From Pseudomonas prosekii (GTDB lineage: Bacteria; Pseudomonadota; Gammaproteobacteria; Pseudomonadales; Pseudomonadaceae): 64,000 nucleotides of DNA. A program made the translations under genes and the position numbers. The notes below the pieces were generated by a model. It searched no databases. It saw nothing but the letters and a program-made list of their open reading frames with translations, and was not told where the DNA came from. The stretch lies in assembly GCF_900105155.1 (NCBI RefSeq), contig NZ_LT629762.1, positions 1,116,001 to 1,180,000 of the forward strand, written 5' to 3'. The stretch's first letter is position 1, and every line of letters starts with the position of its first letter. This document shows positions 34,715 to 44,999 of this stretch, piece by piece.

Positions 34715-36004
34715 ATGCGTCTTGCTTCCACGAAAACTGCGGCGGCCCTGTGTGGCGGTCTGTTGCTGGCCATGAGCGTTCCGGCCAGCGCCGCAGTCGA
34801 CGCCAAATTGCTCGACATGCTCAAGGCAAACGGTTCGATTACCAACGCGCAATACGGCGAGCTGCAAGCCGAACTGGCCAGGGATCAGAAAGACCAGCAA
34901 ATCGCCCGTCAGGCCCAGCAGGAAACCAACGAGCAAATCGCTGCGACCGCGAAGAAAACCAACGAACTGAGCAGCTTCGACCAGAAACTGGCGTGGGCCG
35001 CCAAAACTCAATTCAAGGGCGACGTGCGCTTCCGCCAGGAAACGGTCAAGAACGATGGCGTGTCGAACACCGGCGACCAGGATCGCCAGCGCGTGCGTGT
35101 GCGCCTCGGTGCCTACACCGAGATCAACCCGCAAGTCAGCACCGGTATCCGCATCGCTACCGGCAGCGACAACGATTCGCGCTCGACCAACCAGAGCCTG
35201 GACAACAACTTCACCAAGAAAGACATCTGGCTCGACCAGGGTTACGTCGATTACCACCCGACTGCGATCAAGGATCTGCACCTGATCGGCGGCAAGATGG
35301 CGCAACCGTGGGTCAGCACTGGCGACATCATCTGGGATAGCGATATCAGCCCTGAAGGCCTCGCCGCGACTTATCAGCACGCGTTGGGCCCGGTCGAGCT
35401 GTTCGGTAGCGCTGGCCATTACACGCTGAAGGACAACGTCGATGGCGAAGGCAAGCAATTCCGCCACGACTTGCGTCTGTACGCCGGTCAATTGGGCGCG
35501 CGTTTCGCGATCACCGACAACCTGAAAATGACCTTGGGCGGCAGCGTCTACGGTTACGACAATGACGACAACACCACCACGCTGGCGATCAACGGCAACA
35601 GCGCTGGCGAAGAATTCAAACTGTACGAAGGTTTCGGCGCACTCGACATCGGCGGCTTGCCAGTACCGCTGTCGTTGTACGGCCAGATCGTCAACAACAA
35701 GGACGCCAGCAACGACCAGGACATGGGTTGGCTGGCCGGTGTGAAAACCAAGTTCTACGGCTTCGGCGTGGACTACAACTACCGCGATGTGCAGCGCAAC
35801 GCAGTGGTCGGCGCCTTCACCGACTCCGATTTCGCCAACGGTTTCACCGGTTCGCGTGGCAGCAAGGTCAAAGTCAGCTACGAGCTGGACAAGAACTTCT
35901 CCCTCGGCGCGACGTATTTCATGGCCAAATCCGACTACACCAACGCCACTGTGCGTGACTCGAAAATCAACACCCTGCAACTGGATGCCGAAGCCAAGTT
36001 CTGA
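34715..36004 (+). CDS. Putative outer-membrane porin
   Basis: 429 residues. Signal peptide ends in VPASAA. The mature N-terminus is a short helical coiled-coil (about 28-95, QARQEQ-rich: ELQAELARDQKDQQIARQAQ), followed by a beta-barrel ending in AEAKF, with Phe at the C-terminus as the outer-membrane insertion signal. The barrel carries Asn/Asp-rich loops. It should admit a small solute; the specificity is unknown. A possible terminator hairpin follows. Confidence 0.85.
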   Translation: MRLASTKTAAALCGGLLLAMSVPASAAVDAKLLDMLKANGSITNAQYGELQAELARDQKDQQIARQAQQETNEQIAATAKKTNELSSFDQKLAWAAKTQFKGDVRFRQETVKNDGVSNTGDQDRQRVRVRLGAYTEINPQVSTGIRIATGSDNDSRSTNQSLDNNFTKKDIWLDQGYVDYHPTAIKDLHLIGGKMAQPWVSTGDIIWDSDISPEGLAATYQHALGPVELFGSAGHYTLKDNVDGEGKQFRHDLRLYAGQLGARFAITDNLKMTLGGSVYGYDNDDNTTTLAINGNSAGEEFKLYEGFGALDIGGLPVPLSLYGQIVNNKDASNDQDMGWLAGVKTKFYGFGVDYNYRDVQRNAVVGAFTDSDFANGFTGSRGSKVKVSYELDKNFSLGATYFMAKSDYTNATVRDSKINTLQLDAEAKF

Positions 36005-36020
36005 CATCCGCACCACTCGA

Positions 36021-36040
36021 CTCGGGCAAGGAAGCCCGAG
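36021..36040 (+). terminator. Hairpin after the porin gene, possible terminator
   Basis: CTCGGGC and GCCCGAG pair around a 6-nt loop 16 bp after the porin stop. There is only CGTCCTTT after the stem, so termination may be weak. Confidence 0.5.
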
Positions 36041-36161
36041 CGTCCTTTACAACTCGCGCTGCACATCGGTCCCCGTCATCCGTCCGATGCGTAGCGCGAG
36101 GTTGTTTTTACAAGCCCTTCCCCCCAAAACCCAAATATTCCCCACCCTCCCCCCCAATCCC

Positions 36162-36295
36162 TGTGGCGAGGGGGTTTACCCCCGTTCGGCTGCAAAGCAG
36201 TCGCAAAACCATGCAATGCGGTCAGTCTGGCTAAACAGGGGCTCAGCTTTTGCGACCGCTGCGCGCTCCAACGGGGGTGAACCCCCTCGCCACAC
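36162..36295. repeat. REP doublet, TGTGGCGAGGGGGTTTACCCCC class
   Basis: Inverted pair about 134 bp long between convergent genes. Left TGTGGCGAGGGGGTTTACCCC and right GGGGGTGAACCCCCTCGCCACA are a TTTA/TGAA variant of the 23501 class; the copy at 57902 is similar. Confidence 0.9.
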
Positions 36296-36359
36296 AAACC
36301 CTCATCCTCAAGAAAGCGGTTGTGCAGAAAATCCGGCATTCACAAAACCAGCGCCCATA

Positions 36360-36393
36360 AAAAAAGACCGTAGCCAACGGCTACGGTCTTTCT
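36360..36393 (-). terminator. Intrinsic terminator of the FabH-like gene
   Basis: On the minus strand AAAGACCGTAGCC and GGCTACGGTCTTT form a near-perfect stem followed by T residues (plus-strand A tract 36359-36366), 8 bp after the stop of the beta-ketoacyl synthase gene. Confidence 0.9.
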
Positions 36394-36401
36394 TTGACCA
36401 C

Positions 36402-37523
36402 TTAGCGCTTGCGCAAGATCACGCTACCAATCGAATAACCGGCACCAAACGAGCTGAGCACCGCCAGCGAACCAGCGGCCAGATCATCCTGATTCTTGTG
36501 AAACGCAATCACCGAACCGGCAGAACTGGTGTTGGCGTAGGTATCAAGAATCACCGGGGCTTCTTCTTCAGTCGCCTCGCGGCCGAGCAATTTCTTCACG
36601 ATCAAGTGGTTCATGCTCAGGTTGGCCTGGTGCAGCCAGAAGCGCTTCACGTCGCCGACATTCAGCTGGTTTTCTTCCAGATGCGTGGCGATCAGCTCGG
36701 CGACCATCGGGCAGACGTCGCGGAACACCTTGCGGCCTTCCTGCACGAACAGTTTGTCCTTGCTGCCAACCCCCTCTTCCGCCGCGCGGTTGAGGAAACC
36801 GAAGTTGTTGCGGATGTTGTTGGAGAACTTGGTCAGCAGTTTGGTGCTGACAATGTCGAACTGGAACTCGGACGTGGCCAAGTCAGCGCGCTCAACAATC
36901 ACCGCAGTGGCGGCGTCGCCGAAGATGAAATGGCTATCGCGGTCGCGGAAGTTCAGGTGACCGGTGCAGACTTCCGGGTTGACCATCAGGATCGCCCGCG
37001 CCTGGCCCAGTTGCACGCTGTTGGCGGCGGCCTGGATGCCAAAAGTGGCCGAGGAGCACGCCACGTTCATGTCGAAGCCGAAACCCTGGATGCCCAAGCC
37101 CTCCTGGACTTCGATGGCGATGGCCGGGTAAGCGCGCTGCAGGTTCGAGCAGGCGACGATCACGCCGTCGATGTCGGCGGCGGTTTTGCCGGCGCGTTGC
37201 AAGGCTTGTTCGGCAGCGCCGATGGCCATTTGGCAAAGCACCGACCATTCGTCGTTGGAACGCTCGGGCAGGCGCGGCGCCATGCGTTGCGGGTCGAGAA
37301 TGCCGTCCTTGTCCATGACAAAGCGGCTTTTGATGCCGGAAGCTTTTTCGATAAACGCCGCACTGGACTCGGTCAACGCTTCGAGCTCGCCACGCGCGAT
37401 GGCGTCAGCGTTGTCGGCGTTGAATAGCGCGACGTAAGCATTGAAAGACTGCACCAGCTCTTCGTTGGAAATGCTGTTGGCCGGGGTGTACAGGCCGGTG
37501 CCGCTGATGACGACGTTATGCAT
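36402..37523 (-). CDS. Beta-ketoacyl-ACP synthase III-like enzyme (FabH2, PA3286 type)
   Basis: 373 residues with the FabH catalytic triad Cys156 (DMNVACSSAT), His298 (WLHQANLSM) and Asn331 (DTYANTSSAGS). The length and sequence fit the PA3286 group, which in P. aeruginosa condenses octanoyl-CoA with malonyl-ACP to give beta-ketodecanoyl-ACP and so draws beta-oxidation intermediates into fatty-acid synthesis. The ATG at 37523 is chosen because upstream in-frame sequence lacks family similarity. No other fatty-acid genes are adjacent. Confidence in family is high, in chain length moderate. Confidence 0.86.
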   Translation of the reverse strand: MHNVVISGTGLYTPANSISNEELVQSFNAYVALFNADNADAIARGELEALTESSAAFIEKASGIKSRFVMDKDGILDPQRMAPRLPERSNDEWSVLCQMAIGAAEQALQRAGKTAADIDGVIVACSNLQRAYPAIAIEVQEGLGIQGFGFDMNVACSSATFGIQAAANSVQLGQARAILMVNPEVCTGHLNFRDRDSHFIFGDAATAVIVERADLATSEFQFDIVSTKLLTKFSNNIRNNFGFLNRAAEEGVGSKDKLFVQEGRKVFRDVCPMVAELIATHLEENQLNVGDVKRFWLHQANLSMNHLIVKKLLGREATEEEAPVILDTYANTSSAGSVIAFHKNQDDLAAGSLAVLSSFGAGYSIGSVILRKR

Positions 37524-37755
37524 GGTCGTTTCTCTAATCTGTTCAGGCAGAAAGCGCTGGCACCGACGTACCAACACACAAAGGGTTCGTTCCCGCGCAG
37601 GGAAGCAAACCTGGCATCGCTTTATTCCGAGCCGCGAGAGCCGCTGAAGGCTCAAAATCGCGGCACCGGCGTTTATAGGCGCGAAGTTTGCCATAAACGC
37701 CGCGGTTTGGCCCTATTTGCTGGATCAAACAACTGCCGGATGCTCGCACGAACAT

Positions 37756-37888
37756 TGTGGCGAGGGGGCTTGCCCCCGTTGGGTGGCGAAGCCGCCCCAA
37801 ACCCTGCGAACTCGGTGTATCAGGTTTACCGATTGCGGTGATTTTACGACTGCTTCGCAGCCGGACGGTGGCAAGCCCCCTCGCCACA
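37756..37888. repeat. REP doublet, TGTGGCGAGGGGGCTTGCCCC class
   Basis: Inverted pair between the FabH-like gene and hrpA, both on the minus strand. Upstream of the FabH-like start there are about 150 further bases with no gene seen. Confidence 0.9.
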
Positions 37889-37908
37889 GGGGATCGCACA
37901 CCTAGCGA

Positions 37909-40900
37909 TCATGGCTCGACCTGGCTCCACTGTTTGTTCAGGCGCTTGTCGGAGATCGGTACTTTGGTCCCCAGTTGCTGGGCGAACAGCGACACGCGGT
38001 ATTCCTCCAGCCACCAGCGGTACAGCTCCAGTTGCGGGTCGCGTTTGCCTTCCTGCGCGTGTTTGTTCGCGCGAGTCTGGTATTGCCCCCACAGCGCGGA
38101 CAATTCGCCGCTCCAGACCCGGTCGCGCTGCACTTGCGCGCCGATCTTCTCGAAACGCTGCTCGACCGCTTTCAGATAACGCGGCAACTCCTTGAGCCAC
38201 TGCATCGGCGTCTCACGGACAAACCCCGGATACACCAGATTGCTCAGCTGCTGCTTGATGTCGTTCAGCGCCACCGCTTGCGCGAGGTCGATCTTGCCTT
38301 TGAAGCGTTTTTGCAGACCGTGCCAGAGCTTGAGAATTTCCAGCGTCAGCTTCGCCAGACGTTCGGCGTGCTCGGTCCAGCCGCCGCGTTTGCGCTCGGC
38401 CAGTGAGGCCAACCCGGCGCCATCGCGCGGCAACGGGTCTTCGCCCTCCAGAATGCAGCTGTCGAGACTGGCCAGCAGAATGTCCTCGACCAAGGCATCA
38501 ATACGCCCCAACTCGCGGTACATCAGGCCCAGCTCGGTCAGCCCCGGCAACTTGCCACGCAGGAACTTCGCCGGCTCGGCCAACTGCTGCATCAGCAAAC
38601 GCTGCAAGGCGCGGCGATGCTGGAACTCGGCTTCGGCCGGCGTCGAGAAACGCCCTTCCTTGACCGTGCCCGCCTCTTCGACCAACGCCGGATACACCGT
38701 CATCGACAGCCCGGCGATCTTCTGCTGGGTTTTCTCGGCGACCGCGGCAAAGACTTTCGGCTCGACCGGCTGCTGATTTTTCGCGGTTTGCGGCACGGCC
38801 AATGCCGCTTGGCTGGCCTCGGCGAAACGCGCAGTCAACTCGGCCAGATCGCGTCCTTCGCCAAGGAACTTGCCTTGGCCATCGACGATTTCCAGGTTCA
38901 TCCGCAAATGGCTGTCGACCTGCTGCGAGGCTTCGGCCCACGCTTCATCGCTGACCCGCGCGCCAGTCATGCGCAGCAATTCGCGGCCCAGCGCCTGCGG
39001 CAGCGAACCTTCGGCGAAGGTCATGCGTTGCAGCGCGGCTTTGACAAAGTCCGGCACCGGCACAAAATTCTTGCGCAGCGCCTTCGGCAAGTTACGCACC
39101 AGCGCCACGCATTTGGCCTCAATGACACCCGGCACCAGCCATTCCAGACGTTCCGGCGGCAGCATCGGCAACAACGGCGCCGGCACCCGCAGGGTCACGC
39201 CGTCGCGCGGATGATTGGGCTCGAAGTGGTAACTCAGCGCCAACTCCAGATCGCCAATGTGCAGCGTGTCCGGGTAATGCAACGCGGTGACTTCGCTGGC
39301 CTCGCGGGCCAGCACGTCTTCTTCGCGCATGATCAGCAGTTGCGGGTCTTTCTGACTGTTGACCCGATACCAACTGTCGAACGTCGCGGTCTGATGAATT
39401 TCCGCCGGCAGACGCGCGTCGTAAAACGCAAACAGGGTTTCTTCGTCGGCGAGAATGTCGCGCCGACGCGCCTTGGCTTCCAGTTCGTCGAGCTGCTCGA
39501 GCAACTGCGCATTGGCCGTCAGGCACTTGGCTTTGGATTGAATCTCGCCGCGCACCAGCCCTTCGCGAATGAACAACTCACGCGACACCAGCGGATCAAT
39601 CGGCCCGTAATGCACCGGTCGGCGGCCGACCACGATCAGCCCGAACAAAGTGATCTGCTCAAACGCGACGACCTGGCCGCGCTTCTTCTCCCAATGCGGC
39701 TCGAAGTGGTTTTTCTTGATCAAGTGCCCGGCCAGCGGCTCGATCCAGTCCGAATCAATCTTCGCGACCATCCGCGCATACAACTTAGTGGTTTCCACCA
39801 GTTCGGCGGTCATCAGCCATTGCGGACGTTTTTTGCCCAGGCCCGACGAAGGGTGAATCCAGAAACGCCGCTGACGCGCGCCGAGGTAATCGCCTTCGTC
39901 GGCTTTCTGCCCGATCTGGCTGAGCAGGCCGGAAAGCACGGCTTTGTGCAGCTTCGGATAATCCGCCGGCTCTTTGTTGATGCTCAGCTGCATGTCGCGG
40001 CAAATCAGGCTCAACTGGCGGTGAGAATCGCGCCACTCGCGCAGGCGCAGGTAATTCAGGAAATTCTTGCGGCACCAGTTGCGCAGCGGGCTCGCGGTCA
40101 ACGCCTGGCGCTGTTCCTCAAACCCGCGCCACAAATTGACCAGCCCGGCGAAGTCGGAATCGACGTCTTTCCACTGCGCGTGCGCCTGATCCGCCGCTTG
40201 TTGACGTTCCGGCGGGCGCTCGCGCGGGTCCTGGATCGACATGGCGCTGGCGACAATCAGCACTTCCTGCAAGCTGCCGAGTTTCGCCGCTTCGAGCAAC
40301 ATGCGGCCCATGCGCGGGTCGACCGGCAGGCGCGCCAGATTGCGTCCGAGCGGGGTCAGCTGACTGTTGCGATCGACCGCCGACAACTCTTGCAGCAGAT
40401 TAAAACCGTCGCTGATCGCCTTGCCATCCGGCGGCTCGATAAACGGGAAATCAGTGATCTCGCCGAGGCGCAGATGGAGCATCTGCAGAATCACTGCGGC
40501 GAGGTTGGTACGAAGGATTTCCGGGTCGGTGAATTCCGGGCGCCCGATGAAATCTTCTTCGCTGTAAAGACGAATGCAAATGCCCGGCTCGACCCGACCG
40601 CAACGGCCTTTACGCTGGTTGGCGCTGGCCTGGGAAATCGCCTCGATGGGCAAACGCTGGACCTTGGCGCGATAGCTGTAACGGCTGATGCGCGCGGTGC
40701 CGCTGTCGATCACGTAACGGATGCCCGGCACGGTCAGCGAGGTTTCGGCGACGTTGGTCGCCAGCACCACACGGCGGCCCGGGTGCGACTGGAAAATCCG
40801 CTGCTGCTCGGCCGGCGACAAGCGCGCGTACAGCGGCAGAATTTCCGTGTGTTTGAGCTGGGCCTTGCGCAGCATGTCGGCGGCGTCGCGAATCTCGCGC

Positions 40901-41820
40901 TCGCCAGGCAAAAACACCAGCACGTCGCCGGGACTTTTGCGCTCGCTGCGTTCGAACGCGGCGATTTCGTCGAGGGTGGCGAGGATCGCCTGATCGACGG
41001 TCAAGTCGTCCTCGACGCGGTTGCCCTCTTCGTCCTGCTCCAGCGTCAGCGGCCGATACCAGGTTTCGACCGGGAACGTGCGACCGGAAACCTCGACAAT
41101 CGGCGCATCGTCGAAGTGCTTGGAGAAGCGCTCGAGGTCGATGGTCGCCGAAGTGATGATGACTTTCAGGTCCGGGCGGCGCGGCAGCAGGGTTTTCAGG
41201 TAACCGAGCAGGAAGTCGATGTTGAGGCTGCGTTCGTGCGCTTCGTCGACGATGATCGTGTCGTAGCGTTCAAGGTAGCGGTCGTTCTGGGTTTCGGCGA
41301 GCAGGATGCCGTCGGTCATCAACTTGATCAGCGTATTGGAATCGCTCTGATCCTCGAACCGCACCTGATAGCCGACCAGCGCGCCCAACGGCGTCGCCAA
41401 TTCTTCGGCGACCCGGCTGGCGACGCTGCGTGCAGCGATGCGGCGCGGTTGGGTGTGGCCGATCAGACCGTGCTGGCCGCGACCGATTTCCAGACAGATT
41501 TTCGGCAACTGGGTGGTTTTGCCCGAGCCGGTTTCGCCGGCAATGATCAGCACCTGATGCTTGAGCAGCGCGGCTTTGATTTCGTCGCGCTTGGCGGCGA
41601 TCGGCAGGCTGTCGTCGTAACGAATCACCGGCAGGCTGGCACGCCGCGCCAGCACCTGATCACAGGACGCCTGCATGCGCGTCACCCACGCGGCCAACTT
41701 GGCCTCGTCCGGTTTCTTGCGCAGCTCAAGCAACTGCCGCCGCAGCCGGTGGCGGTCGGCGAGCATGGCGTGATCGAGGTTTTTCAGCAGTTTGTCGATG
41801 GAAGGCGATTCGTCAGTCAT
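37909..41820 (-). CDS. hrpA: ATP-dependent RNA helicase HrpA
   Basis: 1303 residues, the full length of bacterial HrpA. Motifs include Walker A GETGSGKT (95-102), DEAH (192-195), SAT in ITSATIDLERFSKHF, and RKGRCGRVEPGICIRLY, followed by the HA2/OB-fold region and the long C-terminal DUF3418-type domain. It is a DEAH-box 3'-5' helicase of the cytosol, known in E. coli for rescuing stalled ribosomes and processing mRNA. Alone in its transcript. No frameshift; the large ORFs on the other strand are shadows. Confidence 0.95.
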   Translation of the reverse strand: MTDESPSIDKLLKNLDHAMLADRHRLRRQLLELRKKPDEAKLAAWVTRMQASCDQVLARRASLPVIRYDDSLPIAAKRDEIKAALLKHQVLIIAGETGSGKTTQLPKICLEIGRGQHGLIGHTQPRRIAARSVASRVAEELATPLGALVGYQVRFEDQSDSNTLIKLMTDGILLAETQNDRYLERYDTIIVDEAHERSLNIDFLLGYLKTLLPRRPDLKVIITSATIDLERFSKHFDDAPIVEVSGRTFPVETWYRPLTLEQDEEGNRVEDDLTVDQAILATLDEIAAFERSERKSPGDVLVFLPGEREIRDAADMLRKAQLKHTEILPLYARLSPAEQQRIFQSHPGRRVVLATNVAETSLTVPGIRYVIDSGTARISRYSYRAKVQRLPIEAISQASANQRKGRCGRVEPGICIRLYSEEDFIGRPEFTDPEILRTNLAAVILQMLHLRLGEITDFPFIEPPDGKAISDGFNLLQELSAVDRNSQLTPLGRNLARLPVDPRMGRMLLEAAKLGSLQEVLIVASAMSIQDPRERPPERQQAADQAHAQWKDVDSDFAGLVNLWRGFEEQRQALTASPLRNWCRKNFLNYLRLREWRDSHRQLSLICRDMQLSINKEPADYPKLHKAVLSGLLSQIGQKADEGDYLGARQRRFWIHPSSGLGKKRPQWLMTAELVETTKLYARMVAKIDSDWIEPLAGHLIKKNHFEPHWEKKRGQVVAFEQITLFGLIVVGRRPVHYGPIDPLVSRELFIREGLVRGEIQSKAKCLTANAQLLEQLDELEAKARRRDILADEETLFAFYDARLPAEIHQTATFDSWYRVNSQKDPQLLIMREEDVLAREASEVTALHYPDTLHIGDLELALSYHFEPNHPRDGVTLRVPAPLLPMLPPERLEWLVPGVIEAKCVALVRNLPKALRKNFVPVPDFVKAALQRMTFAEGSLPQALGRELLRMTGARVSDEAWAEASQQVDSHLRMNLEIVDGQGKFLGEGRDLAELTARFAEASQAALAVPQTAKNQQPVEPKVFAAVAEKTQQKIAGLSMTVYPALVEEAGTVKEGRFSTPAEAEFQHRRALQRLLMQQLAEPAKFLRGKLPGLTELGLMYRELGRIDALVEDILLASLDSCILEGEDPLPRDGAGLASLAERKRGGWTEHAERLAKLTLEILKLWHGLQKRFKGKIDLAQAVALNDIKQQLSNLVYPGFVRETPMQWLKELPRYLKAVEQRFEKIGAQVQRDRVWSGELSALWGQYQTRANKHAQEGKRDPQLELYRWWLEEYRVSLFAQQLGTKVPISDKRLNKQWSQVEP

Positions 41821-41901
41821 CAGGTACGCAATAAGTCGTCTAGTGGCGCAGGGGGGCGATTGTCGCAGATTTGGCTGTGTTTGGCGTGTCAGGGAGGGCC
41901 A

Positions 41902-42062
41902 CCCCTCACCCTAACCCTCTCCCCAAAGGGGCGAGGGGACTGACCGAGGTGTTCTTTTGAGCTATATCGACCTGAAAGTCCGAGTCGAACGCAGATTCTG
42001 AAAAGCACGAAGATCGGCTCCCTTTCCCCTCTCCCCCTTGGGGAGAGGGCTGGGGTGAGGGG
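41902..42062. repeat. Single hairpin-spacer-hairpin element related to the 113-bp array
   Basis: Inverted termini CCCCTCACCCTAACCCTCTC and GAGAGGGCTGGGGTGAGGGG bound one copy of the spacer found in the tandem array, reversed (CTGACCGAGGTGTTCT at left, AAGATCGGCTCCCTTT at right). The 161-bp element lies between aceK and hrpA. It codes for nothing and looks like a mobile palindromic (MITE-like) unit. Confidence 0.92.
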
Positions 42063-42075
42063 TCGATTTCAGGGG

Positions 42076-43797
42076 TTATTCGTTGTCGAGGCCTTTGCGC
42101 CGATACGGGAACACGTCGATGACTTTCCCGGCGCGAATCGCCTCTTGCAGACTTTTCCAGTAATCGGCGTTGTACAACTCGCCATGCAACTGATCGAACA
42201 ACCGCCGCTGTCCCGCGTCAGCAAACAAAAACGGTGGAAACTCTTCCGGAAACACGTCCAGCGGCCCGATCGAATACCACGGTTCGGAGGCCATTTCGTC
42301 CTCCGGGGTGCGCGGCTGCGGGATGTGCCGGAAGTTGGCTTCAGTCAGATAACAAATCTCGTCATAGTCATAAAACACCACGCGCCCGTGGCGAGTGACG
42401 CCGAAGTTTTTCAGCAACATGTCGCCGGGAAAGATGTTCGCCGCCGCCAATTGCTTGATCGCCAAGCCATAATCTTCCAGCGCCTCGCGCACCTGCGCTT
42501 CGTTGGCGTTTTCCAGATAAAGGTTCAGCGGGGTCATCCGCCGTTCGGTCCAGCAGTGGCGGATCAGCACGGTATCGCCCTCGACCGACACCGTTGACGG
42601 CGCCACGTCCAGCAGCTCTTCGAGACACGCCGGTTCGAACTTGCTCAGCGGAAAACGGAAGTCGGCAAACTCCTGGGTATCGGCCATGCGCCCGACCCGG
42701 TCGACACTTTTCACCAGCCGATACTTTTCGATCACCGTCGCGCGGTCGACGTTTTTCGACGGCGAAAAGCGGTCCTTGATGATCTTGAACACAGTATTGA
42801 AACCCGGCAGCGTGAACACGCTCATGACCATGCCGCGCACGCCGGGCGCCATGATGAATTGGTCGTCGGTGTTGGCCAGGTGATTGATTAGCGCCCGATA
42901 AAACTCGGATTTGCCGTGTTTGTAGAAGCCGATCGAGGTGTACAGCTCGGCGATGTGCTTGCCCGGCAGGATGCGTTTGAGGAAACCGATAAACTCCGCT
43001 GGCACCGGCACATCGACCATGAAGTAGGAACGGGTGAACGAGAAAATGATCGACACGTCCGCTTCATCGGTGATCAGCGCGTCGATCTGAATCCCCCGAC
43101 CTTCGCGGTGCAGCAGCGGAATCACCAGCGGCCATTGCTCGTCACGGGTGTAAATGCGCCCGACCAGGTAGGCGCCTTTGTTGCGGTAGAGCACCGAGGA
43201 AAACAGTTCGACCGACAGCTCCGGGTCCTTGCACACCCAGTCCGGCAGGTTTTCGCGCAGTTGCGCTTCGAGGCGGCGCAGGTCGCCGGCGAGGTCGGCG
43301 TAATCTTCGCTGAAACGGTAGTCGGCGAAGATGCTCGCGAGCATTTCCGACAAGTGCCCCTGGGGTTTGTAGGTGCGCGTTTGCGCAGCGCGGGCGCGGC
43401 GTAGGCTGGGCCGGGTGGTGTGGATGAACATGCAGCCGTCGCTGATCAGGTCGTGGCTGAACAGCCCGCAGAAGATCGAGTTGTACCAGGTCTCGGACAG
43501 TTCATCGTCGAATCGCAGGTCGATCAACGTGATGTAGGCGCTTTTGACCAGCGGCCAGCAGCTGACTTCCATCAGCGCGGCATCGTCGAACGTTTCGCGC
43601 AAACGGGCGATGGTTTCCCCGACCTTTTCTTCGTATAGGTTGATCCGCGCCGCCGAGGCGACTTGCGCCTCTTGCCACTGGGCCTGCTCGAAACGCGCGC
43701 GGGCACCGTCGGTGATCTGCCGGAAATGCTCGCGGTAATCGTCAAAGCCATCGAGGATCATTCGGGCGATATCGGCGGCGGGCCATTGCTGCGGCAT
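42076..43797 (-). CDS. aceK: Isocitrate dehydrogenase kinase/phosphatase
   Basis: 573 residues, the usual AceK length. The regulatory N-terminal half leads to a kinase-like domain ([19 protein letters not shown], then [17 protein letters not shown], the D-Y-D catalytic/metal region). The start ATG has GAGGTCTC just before it. AceK phosphorylates and dephosphorylates isocitrate dehydrogenase and so sets the split between the TCA cycle and the glyoxylate shunt, which matters during growth on acetate or fatty acids. Alone here, divergent from an EamA gene. Confidence 0.94.
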   Translation of the reverse strand: MPQQWPAADIARMILDGFDDYREHFRQITDGARARFEQAQWQEAQVASAARINLYEEKVGETIARLRETFDDAALMEVSCWPLVKSAYITLIDLRFDDELSETWYNSIFCGLFSHDLISDGCMFIHTTRPSLRRARAAQTRTYKPQGHLSEMLASIFADYRFSEDYADLAGDLRRLEAQLRENLPDWVCKDPELSVELFSSVLYRNKGAYLVGRIYTRDEQWPLVIPLLHREGRGIQIDALITDEADVSIIFSFTRSYFMVDVPVPAEFIGFLKRILPGKHIAELYTSIGFYKHGKSEFYRALINHLANTDDQFIMAPGVRGMVMSVFTLPGFNTVFKIIKDRFSPSKNVDRATVIEKYRLVKSVDRVGRMADTQEFADFRFPLSKFEPACLEELLDVAPSTVSVEGDTVLIRHCWTERRMTPLNLYLENANEAQVREALEDYGLAIKQLAAANIFPGDMLLKNFGVTRHGRVVFYDYDEICYLTEANFRHIPQPRTPEDEMASEPWYSIGPLDVFPEEFPPFLFADAGQRRLFDQLHGELYNADYWKSLQEAIRAGKVIDVFPYRRKGLDNE

Positions 43798-43954
43798 GGT
43801 GAGACCTCTGCGGGAATTTCGGAAACCTGAGCTTAGCCACTGAACCGTGCGCAGGAGAAGCGTATTTTTCGCGGCGAATTGATTGCGCGGTTTTCGGTTG
43901 CCATCGACAGGACGCTCGGCAACACTTGCGCCCTTATAAAGGAAGGAGTGCCCC

Positions 43955-44863
43955 GTGAGCGCTGTCGATATTGTTCGTTTGTTGTCGCTGGCGGCGATTT
44001 GGGGCGCGAGTTTTCTGTTCATGCGCGTCATCGCGCCGGTGATTGGCACCATTCCCACGGCGTTTTTCCGCGTGTCGATTGCCGCCGCCGGGTTGCTGGT
44101 GATCCTCGGGCTGATGCGCATCAGTTGGGATTTCAAGGGCAAACTGAAAACCGTGATGCTGCTGGGCGTGATCAACAGCGGCTTGCCGGCGACCCTGTAT
44201 TCGGTGGCCGCGCAAGTGCTGCCGGCCGGTTACTCGGCGATTTTCAACGCCACCACACCGTTGATGGGCGTGTTGATCGGCGGCCTGTTTTTCCATGAGC
44301 GGCTCACTGCTGCCAAGCTCGGCGGGGTGTTTCTCGGATTGCTCGGCGTCGGCGTCCTGACCCGCGCCGGCCCGGTGGCGTTCGACATGCAATTGCTGAT
44401 GGGCGCCCTCGCCTGCCTGCTCGCGACTACCTGTTACGGCTTCGCCGGATTCCTCGCGCGGCGCTGGCTCGATCAGGCCGGCGGCCTCGACAGTCGTCTG
44501 TCGGCGCTGGGCAGCATGCTCGGCGCGACGTTGTTTTTGCTGCCGCTATTCGGCTACAGCGTTGTCACCCAGCCACCGGCGAGCTGGGGCGGCTGGAACG
44601 TCTGGCTGTCGTTGCTCGGGTTGGGCCTGGGCTGTACGGCGTTTGCCTACATCGTGTACTTCCGCCTGCTCAGCTCGATCGGCCCGGTGAAGTCGATGAC
44701 CGTGACGTTCGTCATCCCGCCGTTTGGCGTGCTGTGGGGCGCGTTGCTGCTGGACGAGCCGTTGTCGATGGCGCACGTGTACGGCGGGGTATTGATCGGG
44801 GCGGCGTTATGGCTGGTGTTGAAACCGGCGGTGACCAAGGCGCCGGGGTTGGCAAAACCGTAA
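43955..44863 (+). CDS. EamA/DMT-family transporter
   Basis: 302 residues, ten hydrophobic helices. GTG start with AAGGAGTG upstream. First half [23 protein letters not shown] is the classical EamA opening, second half begins [22 protein letters not shown]. Likely exports an amino acid or other metabolite. It is divergent from aceK and monocistronic, ending at a long hairpin REP doublet. Confidence 0.87.
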   Translation: MSAVDIVRLLSLAAIWGASFLFMRVIAPVIGTIPTAFFRVSIAAAGLLVILGLMRISWDFKGKLKTVMLLGVINSGLPATLYSVAAQVLPAGYSAIFNATTPLMGVLIGGLFFHERLTAAKLGGVFLGLLGVGVLTRAGPVAFDMQLLMGALACLLATTCYGFAGFLARRWLDQAGGLDSRLSALGSMLGATLFLLPLFGYSVVTQPPASWGGWNVWLSLLGLGLGCTAFAYIVYFRLLSSIGPVKSMTVTFVIPPFGVLWGALLLDEPLSMAHVYGGVLIGAALWLVLKPAVTKAPGLAKP

Positions 44864-44879
44864 TCGAGTTGGCACCGAA

Positions 44880-44975
44880 CCTGTAGGAGCGAGGCTTGCC
44901 CGCGAAGGCGTCAGTCCAGTCAATATGTGCGTTGACTGGACTGACGCCTTCGCGGGCAAGCCTCGCTCCTACGGG
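44880..44975. repeat. REP doublet with 41-bp perfect inverted arms
   Basis: GTAGGAGCGAGGCTTGCCCG... runs 44883-44923 and its exact reverse complement runs 44932-44972 around an 8-nt loop. It belongs to the class at 10044, but both arms including the inner part agree perfectly, so as RNA it would form a very stable hairpin between the convergent EamA and TerD genes. Confidence 0.95.
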
Positions 44976-44999
44976 GGTTGTGGGGCGGTTCGAGCGATC

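Noticed and set aside
34565..36016. 483-residue minus-strand frame
   Set aside because: Antisense of the porin gene, Val/Ala-rich without any recognisable domain.
38617..41943. 1108-residue open frame on the plus strand
   Set aside because: It lies opposite hrpA over its whole length and has His/Gln/Arg/Leu composition typical of antisense reading of GC-rich coding DNA; no family motif.
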